Numbered from the stretch's first letter, positions 33,771 through 45,521 are shown. The stretch: DNA of 64,000 nt from Dactylonectria macrodidyma (GCA_020744425.1 JAGMUV010000009.1:124001-188000), one strand, 5' to 3'. Notes: generated by a model from the letters alone, not told the origin. Program-made: numbers and translations.

Positions 33771-34554
33771 ATGAAGTGTTCAATCCTTTTCGTGGCTGCC
33801 TTGGCTGGTCAGGGCTTGTCCTTCAACGCGAATCCTTTCGGCGTCATCCTCAGACAATTCGCTGTAAGCAGTCGACGACGCCGAGTTCGCAAGTTGTTAC
33901 TAACGTTCCGCAGGCCCCATTAGCTATTATGGCCGTTCCGGTTGCTGGCCACCCGGTCCTTGGCGCCCTCGAGATCAGGGAGGTTAGTAAACTAATTTCA
34001 GAATTTCTAAACAAACCACGTACTAACTGATGGTCTAGGATAATGCTCACGACAAACGGGAAGAGGGTCTTTGGGCTCGACAGCGGCAAGGGCGACCGCC
34101 TAATTCCCCTCCACCTAATGACCGCACTCCCCCTCCTAATCAGGCTAAACGGGAAGAAGGCCTCGAGGCTCGACAGCAGCAAGGACAGCCAGCTCCCGCT
34201 CCTGGTAACGCCAACCGCCCTCCTCCTCCCCCTCCTGACAATGGCAACCGCAACAACAGACGGGAAGAGAAGCTTCAAGCTCGACAGCGTCAAGGACAGC
34301 AAGGCAACAATGGCAACAACGCGAACCCTCCACCCAATAATGCTAATAACAATGCCGCCAACCCCCCTCCTAATAATAACAACAACAACGCTGCCAATAA
34401 CAACAACGCCGCCAATAACAACAACGCTGCCAATAACAACAACGCCGCCAATAACAACAACGCCGCTAACAACAACGCCGCTAACAACAATGCAGCCAAC
34501 CCTCCTCCTAACAACAATAACAACAACGCCAATGGCGGCAACCCTCGCCGCTAA
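33771..34554 (+). CDS. Secreted repeat protein with dibasic (Kex2-like) sites and Asn/Ala-rich tail
   Basis: This is a three-exon gene (33771-33863, 33914-33982, 34039-34554) encoding 225 residues. The introns are 50 and 56 nt, with a perfect TACTAACTG branch in the second. Residues 1-17 form a signal peptide (MKCSILFVAALAGQGLS). After about 55 residues come three copies of a module with consensus [KR]R-E-E-x-L-x-A-R-Q-x-Q-G, at about residues 60, 91 and 128. Each begins with a dibasic pair and is separated from the next by proline-rich linkers. The rest (144-222) is low complexity: NNNNAA iterations and PPPNNN. The layout resembles Kex2-processed repeat secreted proteins of fungi. No homologue is recognised, and the function (wall protein, peptide precursor or effector) is open. 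Longer frames on other strands here are shadows of the repeats. Confidence 0.7.
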
Positions 34555-35351
34555 AGGACTACTCAGGTAGACTTCGCGAGGTCTCACCGGGTCTAGATAG
34601 GGGGATAGGAGGAATCTTCCTTTGAAAGGTTGGAGAGACCGATGGAATCGCATAGTAAAGTTAGGTGCGGTGCATCTAACAGGCTATATTCTATAAGCGG
34701 ATAGTAGAGTTTAGCGCGACAGGTAATCGACATATGAGCATGTAACTCTATACTTGATGAACGTTCTTTAATGGCCATTGAGCTTCATTTTGACGAATGA
34801 GTTTCAAAGCGGAACGTGGTTGTGATTGAACAAGACGCCTGAGCAAGTGATGCGACAGAGCAAGACCTATATGGAAACTTTTAGCTTGTTAATCATGTCT
34901 TGTTTGTAAATTAAAGTCGCGGCTTTCTTGATCGCTAGCACAGCCTCCTGATCATTAATAGCCCATTTATAAGGAATAAACCGTGGTTTACATTACTAGA
35001 ACGACTAGGCTTGTCACTTACTGTGCAGTTAGGGTTTAAGTCTGGTAATAGTCAATGTACGCTAGTGCGTAGCAGTCACAGTAGATCGAGGTGACCAAAT
35101 CGTGGTAATAGCCGAGGAGCTGGTGATCTAACGGTAGCCAGTTCCTCGGTTTAATATAATTAAGGGGTCGCGCGACAGGATCCTAGGGGTCGCGGGATCA
35201 TTAGCTAATTAGTTAGCCGAGGTTTTGTGACGCCCCAGGTCTGACACTCCACACTTCTTACAAAGACATTCATCTAGTTCTAGGGAGTCAAAGCCGCAAC
35301 GAGCACCGACATAAGATCACACCTCCTTTTACCCTAGATCAGGCATACAAG
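34555..35351. other. Intergenic, possible solo-LTR relic
   Basis: No gene. A near-perfect 12 bp inverted repeat lies at 35112-35123/35138-35149. The minus strand starting at 35246 reads TGTCAGACCTGGGGCGTCAC, similar in style to gypsy LTR starts, with a TTATAAAT box downstream at about 34970. No opposite terminus or target duplication was found. Confidence 0.3.
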
Positions 35352-36516
35352 ATGCCCCCCAAAAAGCCACCGCTGCTACTGGCACCGCGTGGCTCGGCGC
35401 TCCTCCTGTGGCCGCTGACGGATTTGCATTTGCCAACGGCGGCTTCTTCACTGAAGCTTCAGGTCAGAACCGGCACCGTCGTGCGACGCTCGGGGAGCTA
35501 AAAGAGCACGTCTCATCGGGAAGCGACAAAGACCACCCTGCGCACTGGTTCGAAGCTCAGCTCATCCACTACGGCCTCAAGCCATCCAAATCCAAGTCGG
35601 TGGCCCGCATGCGACTGTGCGATGCCTTCAAGGCTGGCCAGTTGGCCGTGCCCACTCACCTCTCGAGCCTGGAGAGCAAACTGAGAAAGGAATAGACCAA
35701 AAACGACAGAGAGGCAAAGAACGGTCCCCAGACTGCCTCTGCATCAGAAACGAAAAAGAAAACAACCACGGCGACGACACGAAAGACTGCCGAAACCCAG
35801 AGAAAGGTGGACGACGAGACCAATGCGACACCCACAGACGATTCTTCAACCCCACACAACATCAAGAAGACAAAGACTACGGTTTCCAAGGATAAACCAG
35901 CCCCGAGGGCATCTTCCCACGCGAAAACCCCTACCAGCAATAAGACTACGTCAAATACGACGACTACTTCGATGGCGTGAACGACGACGATGATCGCGAT
36001 CATGACGATTCCCTTCCGCCTTACTCAGACCCCGAGTACGATGAGTACACCGACGACGAAAACGTCACCCTCGCGCCCCTCAGCTACATCAATGGCCGCT
36101 ATGCCATTACTTGCCCCCACGTAGCCGGAAATTGGCCCCAATACGGGTCGGATTATGACTTGGTATTCACCATCTCAGGCTCTAGTCTGTGGGCAACCTT
36201 CGACCTCGGAGTTGTGCAAGGCATCATGGACTTCTCTAATTCGCCGAGGCAGTCATCTCGCAACCAAGTACCGTTCAAATGGCGCGGTCAGGAAGCCGAG
36301 GGTCCCATCATGTATGGCAATCAGAACGAAGGGTAGATGAAATTCCTGGGTGAGGGCCGAATTGAAGGACTGATTGAGTTTCAGAGCATTGCATTCAAGG
36401 CGCGACGGCGTCCGGGCCCGGCGACTGTTAGTCCGATTGATGTCCGCACTATGCAGAATACGTGGAATGGATATTCAGAAGAGTATGAGCGAGAGAGGTT
36501 GGCTCGTTGGCACTGA
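35352..36516 (+). pseudogene. SAP-like hypothetical protein, broken
   Basis: The coding signal begins at ATG 35352, but a 1-nt shift follows the PPKK codons. The frame continues with FANGGFFTEASGQNRHRRAT, HWFEAQLIHYGLKPSKSKS and a Lys/Thr-rich linker, with a TAG at 35693-35695. A second shift around 35970 leads into DDDDRDHDDSLPPYSDPEYDEY, ITCPHVAGNWPQYGSDYDLVF and a further TAG at 36334-36336. MKFLGEGRIEGLIEFQ then runs to TGA at 36516. Both internal stops sit where tryptophan (TGG) is plausible. The N-terminal part looks like a SAP-type DNA-binding helix pair (about residues 40-90). It resembles hypothetical proteins of related fungi; the exact family is not known to me. It is probably inactive. 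Confidence 0.6.
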
Positions 36517-36689
36517 TAAATGAGTTGACATGTAATATTACCTAGACGACTAGGAGGTAACTTGCCGACATTTCCACTATCTTTTTTGTTGGTAGCGAGC
36601 GCTCGGCAAGCAAGGGAAAGATCGATCGGTTTAATGAGTCACAGGTTGGAATGGCAGCACACGGAAGTAGATAGTAATACGCCTACTGA

Positions 36690-37400
36690 GGCCTAACGAG
36701 GTCAAGATTCATGGACAGCGGGTAGAACGGCAGGAGATTGGGACGCAACTCGCACTTGAAGAAGACGCTGCAACGCTGGCATGCTTTGGAGCCCATATTC
36801 AAGGCCGCACAGCGCTTGTTGGAGCAGCTGTCCCCAAAGACGGCGCGAACTGGAGTCAATTTGTCAACACTCTGCGTCTCAAGGCCCAAAGCTCCTTTCC
36901 GAGACACATGGTGCTGGATTACTGGTTGCGATGCGACAGGTTGCCTGTCAATCAGAATGGAAAGACTGACGATTCATCACGCGATCATATCACTCTACCA
37001 ACACTCCAACTTTTCAACCAACGAATCGACAGATTTTCATCAGTGGGAGCATGTATCTGGCAGATGTTTATCGAGCTGCGATCAGATGGCTGAGGTAATC
37101 CGGAACACCAGCGAACAAATGCTCGAAGCATTGAACCCTCACCTCATCTATTGCATCTTTGTTGCTGCGAGGTTTTACATCATTCATTCAAGAGCTATGG
37201 GGTTCAATTTGCCAAATACTTTTTCTTTCTTCATCTTTGCGCTTCGAATGTGTGACAACAGTGGCCTCTGGCACAGCAACTATACAAGGTCCTTCAACAG
37301 GCGGCCTTGGAATACTCGTTACCTGACGAGACTCAGCTATCTCTACCTCCGGAGTTTTACAACTTCCAATTCTTTTCACTGGATATCCACGAGGCGTTGA
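36690..37400 (+). pseudogene. Remnant of a fungal transcription factor C-terminal domain
   Basis: The segment ALNPHLIYCIFVAARFYIIH (about 37120-37190), preceded by HHAIISLYQHSNF, follows the C-terminal half of the fungal-specific transcription factor (MHR) domain, where such regulators read NPF..FCLYVAARIF. An adjacent, earlier stretch (DAATLACFGAHIQGRTALV) is in another frame. No zinc cluster, start or intact middle region is present. It is called a relic from this weak resemblance. Confidence 0.4.
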
Positions 37401-37804
37401 GGCGATGGCTTTCAGAGGGCTAGGCTGAGAAGCCAGGTACGGCTACTTAGGAAAGCCTTCATGCTTCTTGTTTAAACTCTTCATCCTCCTTATTCAAGAG
37501 TTCATCCTCTTTACTGAACTTCTCTCTATCTCCCTTACTTAAACTCCCTTCATCCTCCTCACTCAAAATCGTCCATTCCCCTTGCCTGCAATTGGACTCT
37601 TACCATCCACCTATTACTAACAATTCATCCATTCATCCATTATGTGAGCTAGAATGGAGGACAGCACTTAATGCACCAACTAATCAAGTCATCAGTAGCA
37701 CGCTCCAACTATGCATACCCTCCCCAAATAGTGCCTCTTCTCGAGTATCGTCCAACGGTCTTCTTGACTACGATCAGATGTTAGCTCCATGCGAATAGCA
37801 TCGA
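37401..37804. other. Intergenic, pyrimidine-rich
   Basis: The stretch 37470-37570 repeats variants of TTCATCCTCCTTACT; otherwise featureless. No gene seen. Confidence 0.5.
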
Positions 37805-38506
37805 TCAGCTGTAGAACCTACTAGAGCCCCATGTTACGGGTTCTGTCAATTCCTTTTCGGCTTGTTTCCACAGTCGCGCACACCAACACGCCACCAAGAG
37901 ATCAAGAACCTTCTCATCCAGCTTGGCTTTAATCTCTAGGCGAGGTGGTTCTCGAACATTGTCTTCCCCATCACGCTCCACCTTGGTTTCAACCGCAACT
38001 AGTTGATCGTTGGTGTCCATCCAGCAGATTTCGCTGCCGTGTTGCAACCGATTTTTGGTCGATCGCTTTATTTGGAAGTGCCCGGCAACCTTGAATGAGG
38101 ACGGTCCGATACCCTGAGACATGTGCGCCTCCTTGAATACGGCGTTGGAATCGGAATTTCCAAAGATCTGAACACCTCGCAGCCCGATGCTCACGTAGTC
38201 AGAATTGATGGTGTACATTTGATCTTTGCGCGTCCGGATCTTGACGGAACCGTTTGCTTGTGAGACTTTGTGCCGGATTTTCTGGATGCTGTACTTGGGC
38301 AACAACGCCTCGCATGGCGGGCTGTTGACTTCGTAGAGAATGCGGTCCTGATGTAGCCGAGAATATATTGACGTGCCGTCAAGAATCAAAGTTGGTAACG
38401 CTTCTGGCTGGAGTCTTTGACTTTGACTCTCGCTGGAGGCAGCTTCGTACGGCGGTGGCGGCGCATCGACATATGTGTCTAAGCCAGTTGCATCGTTGGT
38501 GTCCAT
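37805..38506 (-). CDS. LURP-one/Tubby-C-like domain protein
   Basis: This is a single-exon gene of 233 residues. An acidic, proline-containing N-terminus (VDAPPPPYEAASS, a PPxY-like motif) precedes a LURP-one/Tubby C-terminal-like beta-barrel: TLILDGTSIYS, ILYEVNSPPCE, then alternating strands to VAVETKVERD, and a terminal helix LDLLVACWCARLWKQAEKEL. The fungal family is of unknown function; the fold suggests binding to phospholipid membranes or proteins. The start is the ATG of MDTNDATG at 38506; the extra upstream residues come from a GTG-initiated reading. It appears intact. Confidence 0.75.
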   Translation of the reverse strand: MDTNDATGLDTYVDAPPPPYEAASSESQSQRLQPEALPTLILDGTSIYSRLHQDRILYEVNSPPCEALLPKYSIQKIRHKVSQANGSVKIRTRKDQMYTINSDYVSIGLRGVQIFGNSDSNAVFKEAHMSQGIGPSSFKVAGHFQIKRSTKNRLQHGSEICWMDTNDQLVAVETKVERDGEDNVREPPRLEIKAKLDEKVLDLLVACWCARLWKQAEKELTEPVTWGSSRFYS

Positions 38507-39156
38507 CGTCAACGGAGACACAGGGCAGTCAGGCACCAGCGGAGATGGAGGATTTCAAGAGAGGAGCAGGTTGAAGGGCTCTTGAAGTTGACGCGAAGCT
38601 GTTGATTTAAGTTTGAGAAAGGTTGAAACGCCGCCAAGGCACAATGTGTTGCTTTGATGGCTTACCTTAGTCATTCGAGACAAACCGTGGCGCAGTCGGC
38701 ATGGTGTGGGACAAGAGAGGCTGTGCTTGCCAATGCGCCACCTTTGTTGCGGAATTAGCAGGGTTACAATACTGCCAATTCGACCCTCCCATCTTCCAGC
38801 CCTGACGGAATTTGTGCCTTGATGTGGGTCAGTCAGCGAAGCTCGCATTCGAATTCCCAAAGGGGGAACAATGAATCCAAATTCATGCCAACAGTCAAGT
38901 CCCACCATCACTGCGTGACTTATGGCCTACGTATACTGAGAGGTTCAGTGACGAGGCTGCCGTTACTCGCAGATGCGCAAGTGTAATTCATCTGGCAAAG
39001 GAGTCGTCCAAGTACGGCACAGGCACGCAGTATCAAAAACAAACAGGAGATAAACTAAGCGAGTACAGAACGGAGAAAATTTGTCTAATTTTCAGAGAAA
39101 TATGAGACAAGTCTCGTGCCTCTGCGTCCAGCATCTCGTGACAGAGACTTCCAACC
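38507..39156. other. Intergenic, no gene seen
   Basis: Promoter side of the LURP-one gene and 3' side of the NmrA-like gene. A minus-strand frame at 38555-38911 has no family resemblance. Confidence 0.45.
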
Positions 39157-40151
39157 TTACCAGCCTGTCGTGAGACTTCGATGGATGGCATCTTTGAGGG
39201 TTTCCAACTCTGAATCCTTCAAGTCAATGAGAGCATTATCAGTCTTCTCATAGAGTGTTCCGCCCTCCGCCCAAATCCTCCGCAACGTGTAAGTCGTAGC
39301 ATATCCTTTTCCTTCATCCCAAGCCTTTTGCTCCGCCTGCTTCAATGCCTCAAGAGAGGAGTAGGAGACATTCCACTGCTCTCCTGTCTGCTTTTCAAAC
39401 TCGGCCAATATCTGCTTGGGTGTGACAACAAATGACTGGACCTTGAGCGCTTTGCCAAACGATTCCTGGGGGTGGCGAAGGGCTGCCACAACCGCCTTAC
39501 CAACACTAGAAAATGTGAGTCTGGTGCCTCACAGCATAGAGATAATACATACTCTGGCATTGTTGTGAACCCCACCTTGCCTTCACCGTCCTCTACCAAG
39601 ATAGCACGTTTGCTGGCAATGTCAAAGCCTCCAGCTTCGGGTGCCGACGACGACAGAGACAAGAACATGTCGATATATGGCCCCGTGACGACAAACGTGT
39701 ACTTGAGCTTCTTCACATTCTCTCGGATGTATCGTCGGACCTTCAGCTTGAGCTGGTGAGGCTTTTCGCCAGCACTTTTGGGGCCGTACTCAATATCCGT
39801 GCCGTACTCGGAAGGAAAGAACCACTTGACAGTAGACGACTCTTCAGCAAGTTTGAGCAATTCGATCTGAGTTTCCAAGACATTTCGTCCGACGGCGCTG
39901 ATCACTGTGTCCACGCCCTCGTACGCGCGCTTGATGTCTTCTTCATTGTTGACGTCTCCAGTGATGATCTTGACACCCTGCGCCTTGAGTTGTCCGATGT
40001 ATTCCGCTTTCTTAGTTACTGTCTCCGCTGACGTGAAAATTGCAACTTGCGCGATGGAAGGCTGTGCTGCCAAGATTTGGTCAGTAATGTACCGGCCAAT
40101 GTTGCCCGTAGCTCCAAAAATCAAGATATTAGCTGGGTTGAATGTGGCCAT
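39157..40151 (-). CDS. NmrA-like/isoflavone reductase-like oxidoreductase
   Basis: This is a 315-residue atypical short-chain dehydrogenase with exons 39553-40151 and 39157-39505 (47 nt intron, joining TMP to [13 protein letters not shown]). The N-terminal Rossmann motif [14 protein letters not shown] (G-x-x-G-x-x-G) binds NAD(P). [10 protein letters not shown] and [14 protein letters not shown] mark the isoflavone reductase/phenylcoumaran benzylic ether reductase branch of the NmrA-like family. There is no signal peptide, so it is cytosolic. Its substrate is unknown; some relatives only sense NADP. Length is normal and there are no lesions. Confidence 0.85.
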
Positions 40152-41151
40152 GATGTAGTTTGAGAGATGCGTGTATTTGATTGAAGCGGCTGAAATGGCA
40201 AAGTGTTATTGACTTGGGGAAATCGCTCATGACTTGATGATTAGAAATGCGACGCGGGGTTCTACAAGACAAAAACAGGGCCCAGTGACGGTTAGCGTCG
40301 GAAGTCGATTGCCTAAACCAGCACGTCCATGACACCATACCCAGGGCGAGACTTGCCATCAATGTTGATGAAAATCAACAGAAGTCGTATAGCACCGACG
40401 TTTCAAGTGTAAAGGCGCTGAGTCTGGGGTAATACAAGTACGAGAATTACGACAAAACACAGACGTATCACAAGGGAAGTATTCAAGATCTGTCAGCAGC
40501 GCTTTGTATACCACTTCTTCAAATCGGTGCAATGGTATTAATCATAAGGGCATCAACTGGAGAAGATAATGCCTGTCAAGAAAAAGACGTCTATCGAAGT
40601 AATATGGTTTCTATCACCATCCGGAGTACACCTTTCTGGGCACTATGCTTAGTTGTGTAGCTACCTCGGCCGCGTGAAGGTCCTTTCCTTCTTGAGTCCT
40701 TCGCCTCCGAAGAAAGCCTCCCACTTTTATTACTATTGCCTGACCTTCATGAAATCCATCCAAAAATCAGAGACTCTATTGGTGCTCTTCAAAGTTGATG
40801 CCAAGCTCGCCCACCGGAGGCGTGATCCCACCGGGATGCCACCGGGTGCCCCACCAGATGCCCACCGCACTTCCACCGGGTCAGTTCACAGAGGTGCGAC
40901 CTACTTCCAATTTGACAGCAGAACTCTATCCAGTTGTCTTCCAATCATGATAGGAGATTTTGGTTACCCCAGACTTCTCCGCAAGTTCGGCGTTCCTTCG
41001 TCCGAGCTCAATTCGTAACTTAATTTTGTTGTCCGTTTTATATATAAGCCGGGAACCTCACGGGATTCTCTGGCGATTCCCGAAACAAGTTCAGCAGCAC
41101 TCTCACAAGCACAGACACTTCTCATTCAATCTTTGCCGGCGCACTTTCAAA
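40152..41151. other. Intergenic with CCACCGG repeats
   Basis: No gene. Positions 40811-40880 hold five CCACC(G) iterations alternating with GATGCC, an imperfect short repeat. A TATATAA box lies at about 41040, 110 bp before the glycosidase start. Confidence 0.5.
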
Positions 41152-42725
41152 ATGAGAGTTGCATCTATCTTGAGCTGTGCCACCCTGGTTGCAGGAGCCG
41201 TCATTCCAGGTGGCAGCCTTGATGAACGGGGTGCCAGTGGAACCATTGAGAAACGTGCTTCAGGCACGGCGACTGTGGATCTGTCAGTGACGCAAGGCAC
41301 TCCTCAGGCTCTGGGCGATGGCTTCATCTATGGATTTCCCGACAACACTGATGGGTCTGCCAACACAGCTATTCCAAGTAATCTCCGCACAGGCTCTGGC
41401 TTCAACTATTGCCGTGCCGGTGGTGCTCAGCTTCCGTCGCCCAGTCTGGGATACGCCAGCGGCCAGCTGCAGGTAAGAAATTTGCCATTGTTTAACGATA
41501 CAGACTGCTAATATACTTCAGGGTCGTTTGATGTCGTTTCTGTCCAACTATCGGACTTGCCGTGCTTCTGGTGCTCGTTTCCAGCTGCTCGTTCACGACC
41601 TCTGGGGCGCGGATAGTGTCCAGAGCTCAACCTTCAAGTACCCCGGTGATAACGGCAACTGGGACTCCTTGGACGACTTCTTGACGCAGGTCATTGCCTT
41701 TATCAAGAACAACAATATGCAGGCCGGACTGGAGCTTGACCTCTGGAATGAACCTGACTCCACTCTCTTCTGGAATGCCGATTACCAGCAGTACCTCAAC
41801 ACCTGGACACGCATGTACAACCGCTTCAAGTATGTTGTGTCACGTCCAGAATAATACGGGACCTTTCAAACTGACACATGCACTCTAGGTCGGAGTTGTC
41901 ATCCCTTCCCGTGACTGGACCATCAATTTCTGTTCCTCCCAGCACAAGTAACACAGCCTGGACTCGATGGTTGGACCACGTCAAGTCCACCAATACTGTC
42001 CCTGATATTTATACATATCACATTCTCGGCCTTGAATTCACCGTCAGCGGTTCGCAAACCACATTGAAGTCCATGCTTAGTTCCCGTGGACTCTCTTACA
42101 AGAAGACCATTGTCAACGAGTACGGCGCGACGGCCGGTGGCGACCAGACCAACGCGGGCAGCGTGTGGTACTTGGCCAACTTTGAGAGGGAAAATATCGG
42201 AGGCCTACGAGCTCATTGGGGAATGGGCGAAAGTAACCTCCACAATGGCATGGCTGGCCTCGTCAACGCTGCAGGATCCTCATATGTCCCCGCTGCACAG
42301 TGGTGGGTGTACAACTACTACTCCAAATCCATGACTGGAAATCGCGTGTCGACCACTGCCTCTGCAGACGGCGTGTTCGAAGTCTTTGCTACGCGTGGAA
42401 GCTCCAAGGATTCTGTTAAGCTTATTACTGGTCTGCGGCCCCAATATGGTGTCCGGACCTACGACGTGACAATCAAGGGATTGAGTGCTGTCGGTGTCAC
42501 TGGTGGAACAGTCAAGGTTCGCACCAAGAGATTCAACCACGTTGATTGGTATCTGGAGGGACCTGCTCCAACGGACCTGGGAGTTGCTGAACATACCGTG
42601 ACCAACGGCCAGGTGAGTACCTCGTTATTTCGTCTTTGGCCGCACTGCTAATGAATCTGAAGATTACTTTCTGGGTTACTCCAGACAATCAGTACACCGC
42701 GTACGCCTTTGAGTTTGTGAACTAA
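41152..42725 (+). CDS. Secreted clan GH-A glycosidase, GH39-like
   Basis: This is a 471-residue secreted enzyme with exons 41152-41472, 41522-41829, 41889-42612 and 42663-42725. A signal peptide (MRVASILSCATLVAGA) is followed by a short propeptide ending in the Kex2-type IEKR/ASG. The TIM barrel carries LDLWNEPDSTLFW (acid/base E near 184) and KTIVNEYGA (nucleophile E near 287), the paired glutamates of clan GH-A. A C-terminal beta-domain follows (VFEVFATRGSSKDSVKLITG). Similar fungal proteins are usually annotated as GH39 or GH39-like. The substrate is not deducible, perhaps beta-xylosides or arabinosides. The last exon of 63 nt ends FEFVN. Confidence 0.8.
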
Positions 42726-45521
42726 GCGGACTATCTGACTCGGCCATTGTTTTATTCTCGTCGGCAATGCCAAACGCGGGGGGAAAGGGCAAGGTTTTCG
42801 GGATGGGACGTCACAAGAGGAAAGGTAGAATGTATTATTCTCTGACCTGAGGAAAACAAGCCAGTGCGACCTGGCTACGTCCCATAGTTGTCTGGTACGA
42901 GGGATCATTGGTCCAACATCAATGGCTGCATTGAGGTGGATTCAAATGTTTACAACATCTGACTAAAATTTCTTCTACATATATCCGATGGATCCCGTAA
43001 ACAACGGTGTCGCTACAATCGCTTTCTTTCCAAGGACATCACGCTTACTTTTCCCTAATCGCACATTCGCAAGCACGTGGTTCATCCCAAGCCCAAGTGT
43101 TCAAAAATACAATAATTATTTTTATTCTTCAAGTCTTCAAAATTCGGAAGCGATAACCAGCTGTGAGGAAGTAAAATGTGTTGGCTTCAGTTAGCGGAAT
43201 GTGGCTAAGAAAGGCGCATCAGCCACAGGGGCTTCGCGACATTGAGGGTGAACTAATGCCACACGTACCCAATCAGAGGGACGGAGCGGAGACTTCAACA
43301 TCGTAAGGTGATTTATTCAAACGTCTCGAATCCTGGAATTCTCATATGGGCTTTTGGTAAATTTCGGGCTGTTGTTGCATGAGTATTCGTATATAAGTTG
43401 GGCTCTTTGGGTTTCTCAAGATCCTAGCTAGTTTTACGGATCTACCTATTGATCGGGCGGCAAAGGGGCTCACCATGGAAATCATGGGTAATTTACCTTT
43501 ACTTGGATGCTCCAACAAACGCCACCCTCAGAGTAGACCCGATGCTAAGGCTAACGCTCTTCGGAATTTTTCTTAGGTCATGCAATAACACGTTGACAAT
43601 TTGGATTCTGCTTACCGAAAAACACATTGTGCCCTAACCAACGAACTAATATTCGCATTCGATTCAAATGTGTGAGCATGTGCTGTGTTTCAAGGGGAAA
43701 GATAACCTGGGAGGTCCGAATAGCTTCGATATTCGATTTCTCCCCTTTTAAGATGTGTACCTATTGCTCTGCTTCTGAAATTTGTTTCATTCCGTCTTGA
43801 ACCATAGGGTAGGTGCTTCGGTGCATCGGAGGATTTAAAACGAGCCGAGGAGGTAGGCTGACCTAGCCCGAACTAGGATGGACTAAAAACAGGGGGACAG
43901 TTCTCAGCTAGCCGCGTTCAGTCAAGACGTTGCATTCCCCTTTCTTTTTTTCAGCCGATGTCTCCAAACTATCTCTAATAAGTTGGTTGTGGTAATTTCT
44001 CAGAGCGTGTTAGTATTATTAGTGAACAAAAATGTTCAATGCGTGGGCACATGCCACTAGCATCAGTTGACTACTCGCCTGCATAGCTTGCGGCGAGATG
44101 CACTAATCAAGCTTGTTTGTCAGGCAAGACAACTCGCTACGTATACCGGGCGACCTAGCTGCGTGATTTGCCGATTTAGCATCACAGAGACTGGCTTGGT
44201 CGGTTCGTGCTTGCATTCTGTGATGGCCTGCGTCTAAATTAAGGGTTATGGAGGCTTGCTCGTTTGTTTGATCATGGAATCGCTTCAGGTGCATCTACGA
44301 AGGATGAGCATGGTACCTCTCGCCCGAGTCCGGCGCGCGTCGGTTGTCGGCACAAGTGGGTGGGTTGTGACCACAGGCTCACCCACTTGTGGTCAGATTC
44401 AGGACAATCCTGGACTGGGCTTCCATTAATGAACATAAGCTATGAACCGGGCGAGCTAATATTCCCGGAAAGGGCTGGACTGCAAGGTACCTGCGCCTTG
44501 CGCCCCGAGCTATTCAACGCTTCACTCCTCTTTAGGCACTGCCGCCGCTGGCTGAAGAAACAAGTTGTGGGGTACATGGGTAGACTCGAAACGACCGCCA
44601 CAGGGGTAACCGGCACCCGGCACCTCGGGCTATGCGGTGAGGCAATCTTAATAAGGCACTATTCAAGCATCTAGACAATGAAATGGATGGCACTGGGACT
44701 TGCCGAGTCCGGATCTCGCCGGAAACCACACAGTTCTATGGCAGTGAGACATGGCGGAGTGGCTTGAGATTCATCTGCCCCAACACATGGTCTAGGACAG
44801 AATGCGACAGCTCAATATGCCCAAGCCACTTCAGCATCCGCTTCTCATGTCTTAGTCTTAGTCACCAATTTAATGACGGGCGACGACCCGAGACGCAGCC
44901 CGGCTTCCCATTGGAAATTCTTCAGCCCAGTGGTGAGTCTCCCGCACAGCATCCCCTGCGTGAGGCTAAAACGAGAGACTAAGGTAGGTCAGCCAGAACA
45001 AGCACAAACGCTAGACCGGCCGCCCGATGCCTTGAAATGGTTAGCGCTCAGGATCCTGTGATGAACGCTTGTAATTAGTTGGCGCTTTTCAGGTGTGCAT
45101 GGCCGACATTTGGACACAGGCCGTTGGCCAATAGTTCATCATGTTTCTTCGAAGGAGGGTGGTAGTTAATCGAAAGCTAATCAGTTGTGGCGCCGAAGAG
45201 GTCACTTTCCGCATGGTCTAGAATGTTATTGCCAGGAATCCAGGAATAGCACCGGATATCGGGGGGTTGGCTCCTGAAAATAGTGATGAGCCGGAGGCGT
45301 CCTGGCTGCCAAAAGGATGCAAGTCTGTGCCCTGCTGTGAGTTGTGACCGGTCTTATATAGCCCTTGGCTGCCGCTCTTTTTATTCCCCGATCAGTTGAT
45401 GAAGTTGTCATTCAACAACCCGCAGTCTTTACCAACCAACCACAAGAGTCCCCGTAGCTTGTCTCGGGGCTAGCCTCTCGTTTATAAACACACATCGCCG
45501 CTCGAGGTATTCCAACTCACC
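42726..45521. other. 2.8-kb gene-free stretch
   Basis: No supported gene or repeat family. Several frames of up to 136 codons exist (44264-44674 is the longest), but none shows motifs, splice partners or a plausible start. A 12 bp perfect inverted repeat lies at 44351-44391. Confidence 0.45.
44351..44391. repeat. 12-bp perfect inverted repeat
   Basis: CACAAGTGGGTG (44351-44362) and CACCCACTTGTG (44380-44391) flank a 17-base loop. It lies in gene-poor DNA; significance unknown. Confidence 0.55.

Noticed and set aside
33771..34554. Dikaritin/ustiloxin-type RiPP precursor
   Set aside because: Dibasic repeats fit, but no UstY-like (DUF3328) oxidase or tyrosinase gene is nearby and the core repeats lack the usual aromatic core; kept only as a Kex2-type repeat protein.
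33850..34653. Long minus-strand frame rich in Val/Ile/Gly repeats
   Set aside because: It is the antisense of the Asn/Ala/Pro-rich exon at 34039-34554; the repeats keep all frames open. The plus-strand model has a signal peptide and good introns.
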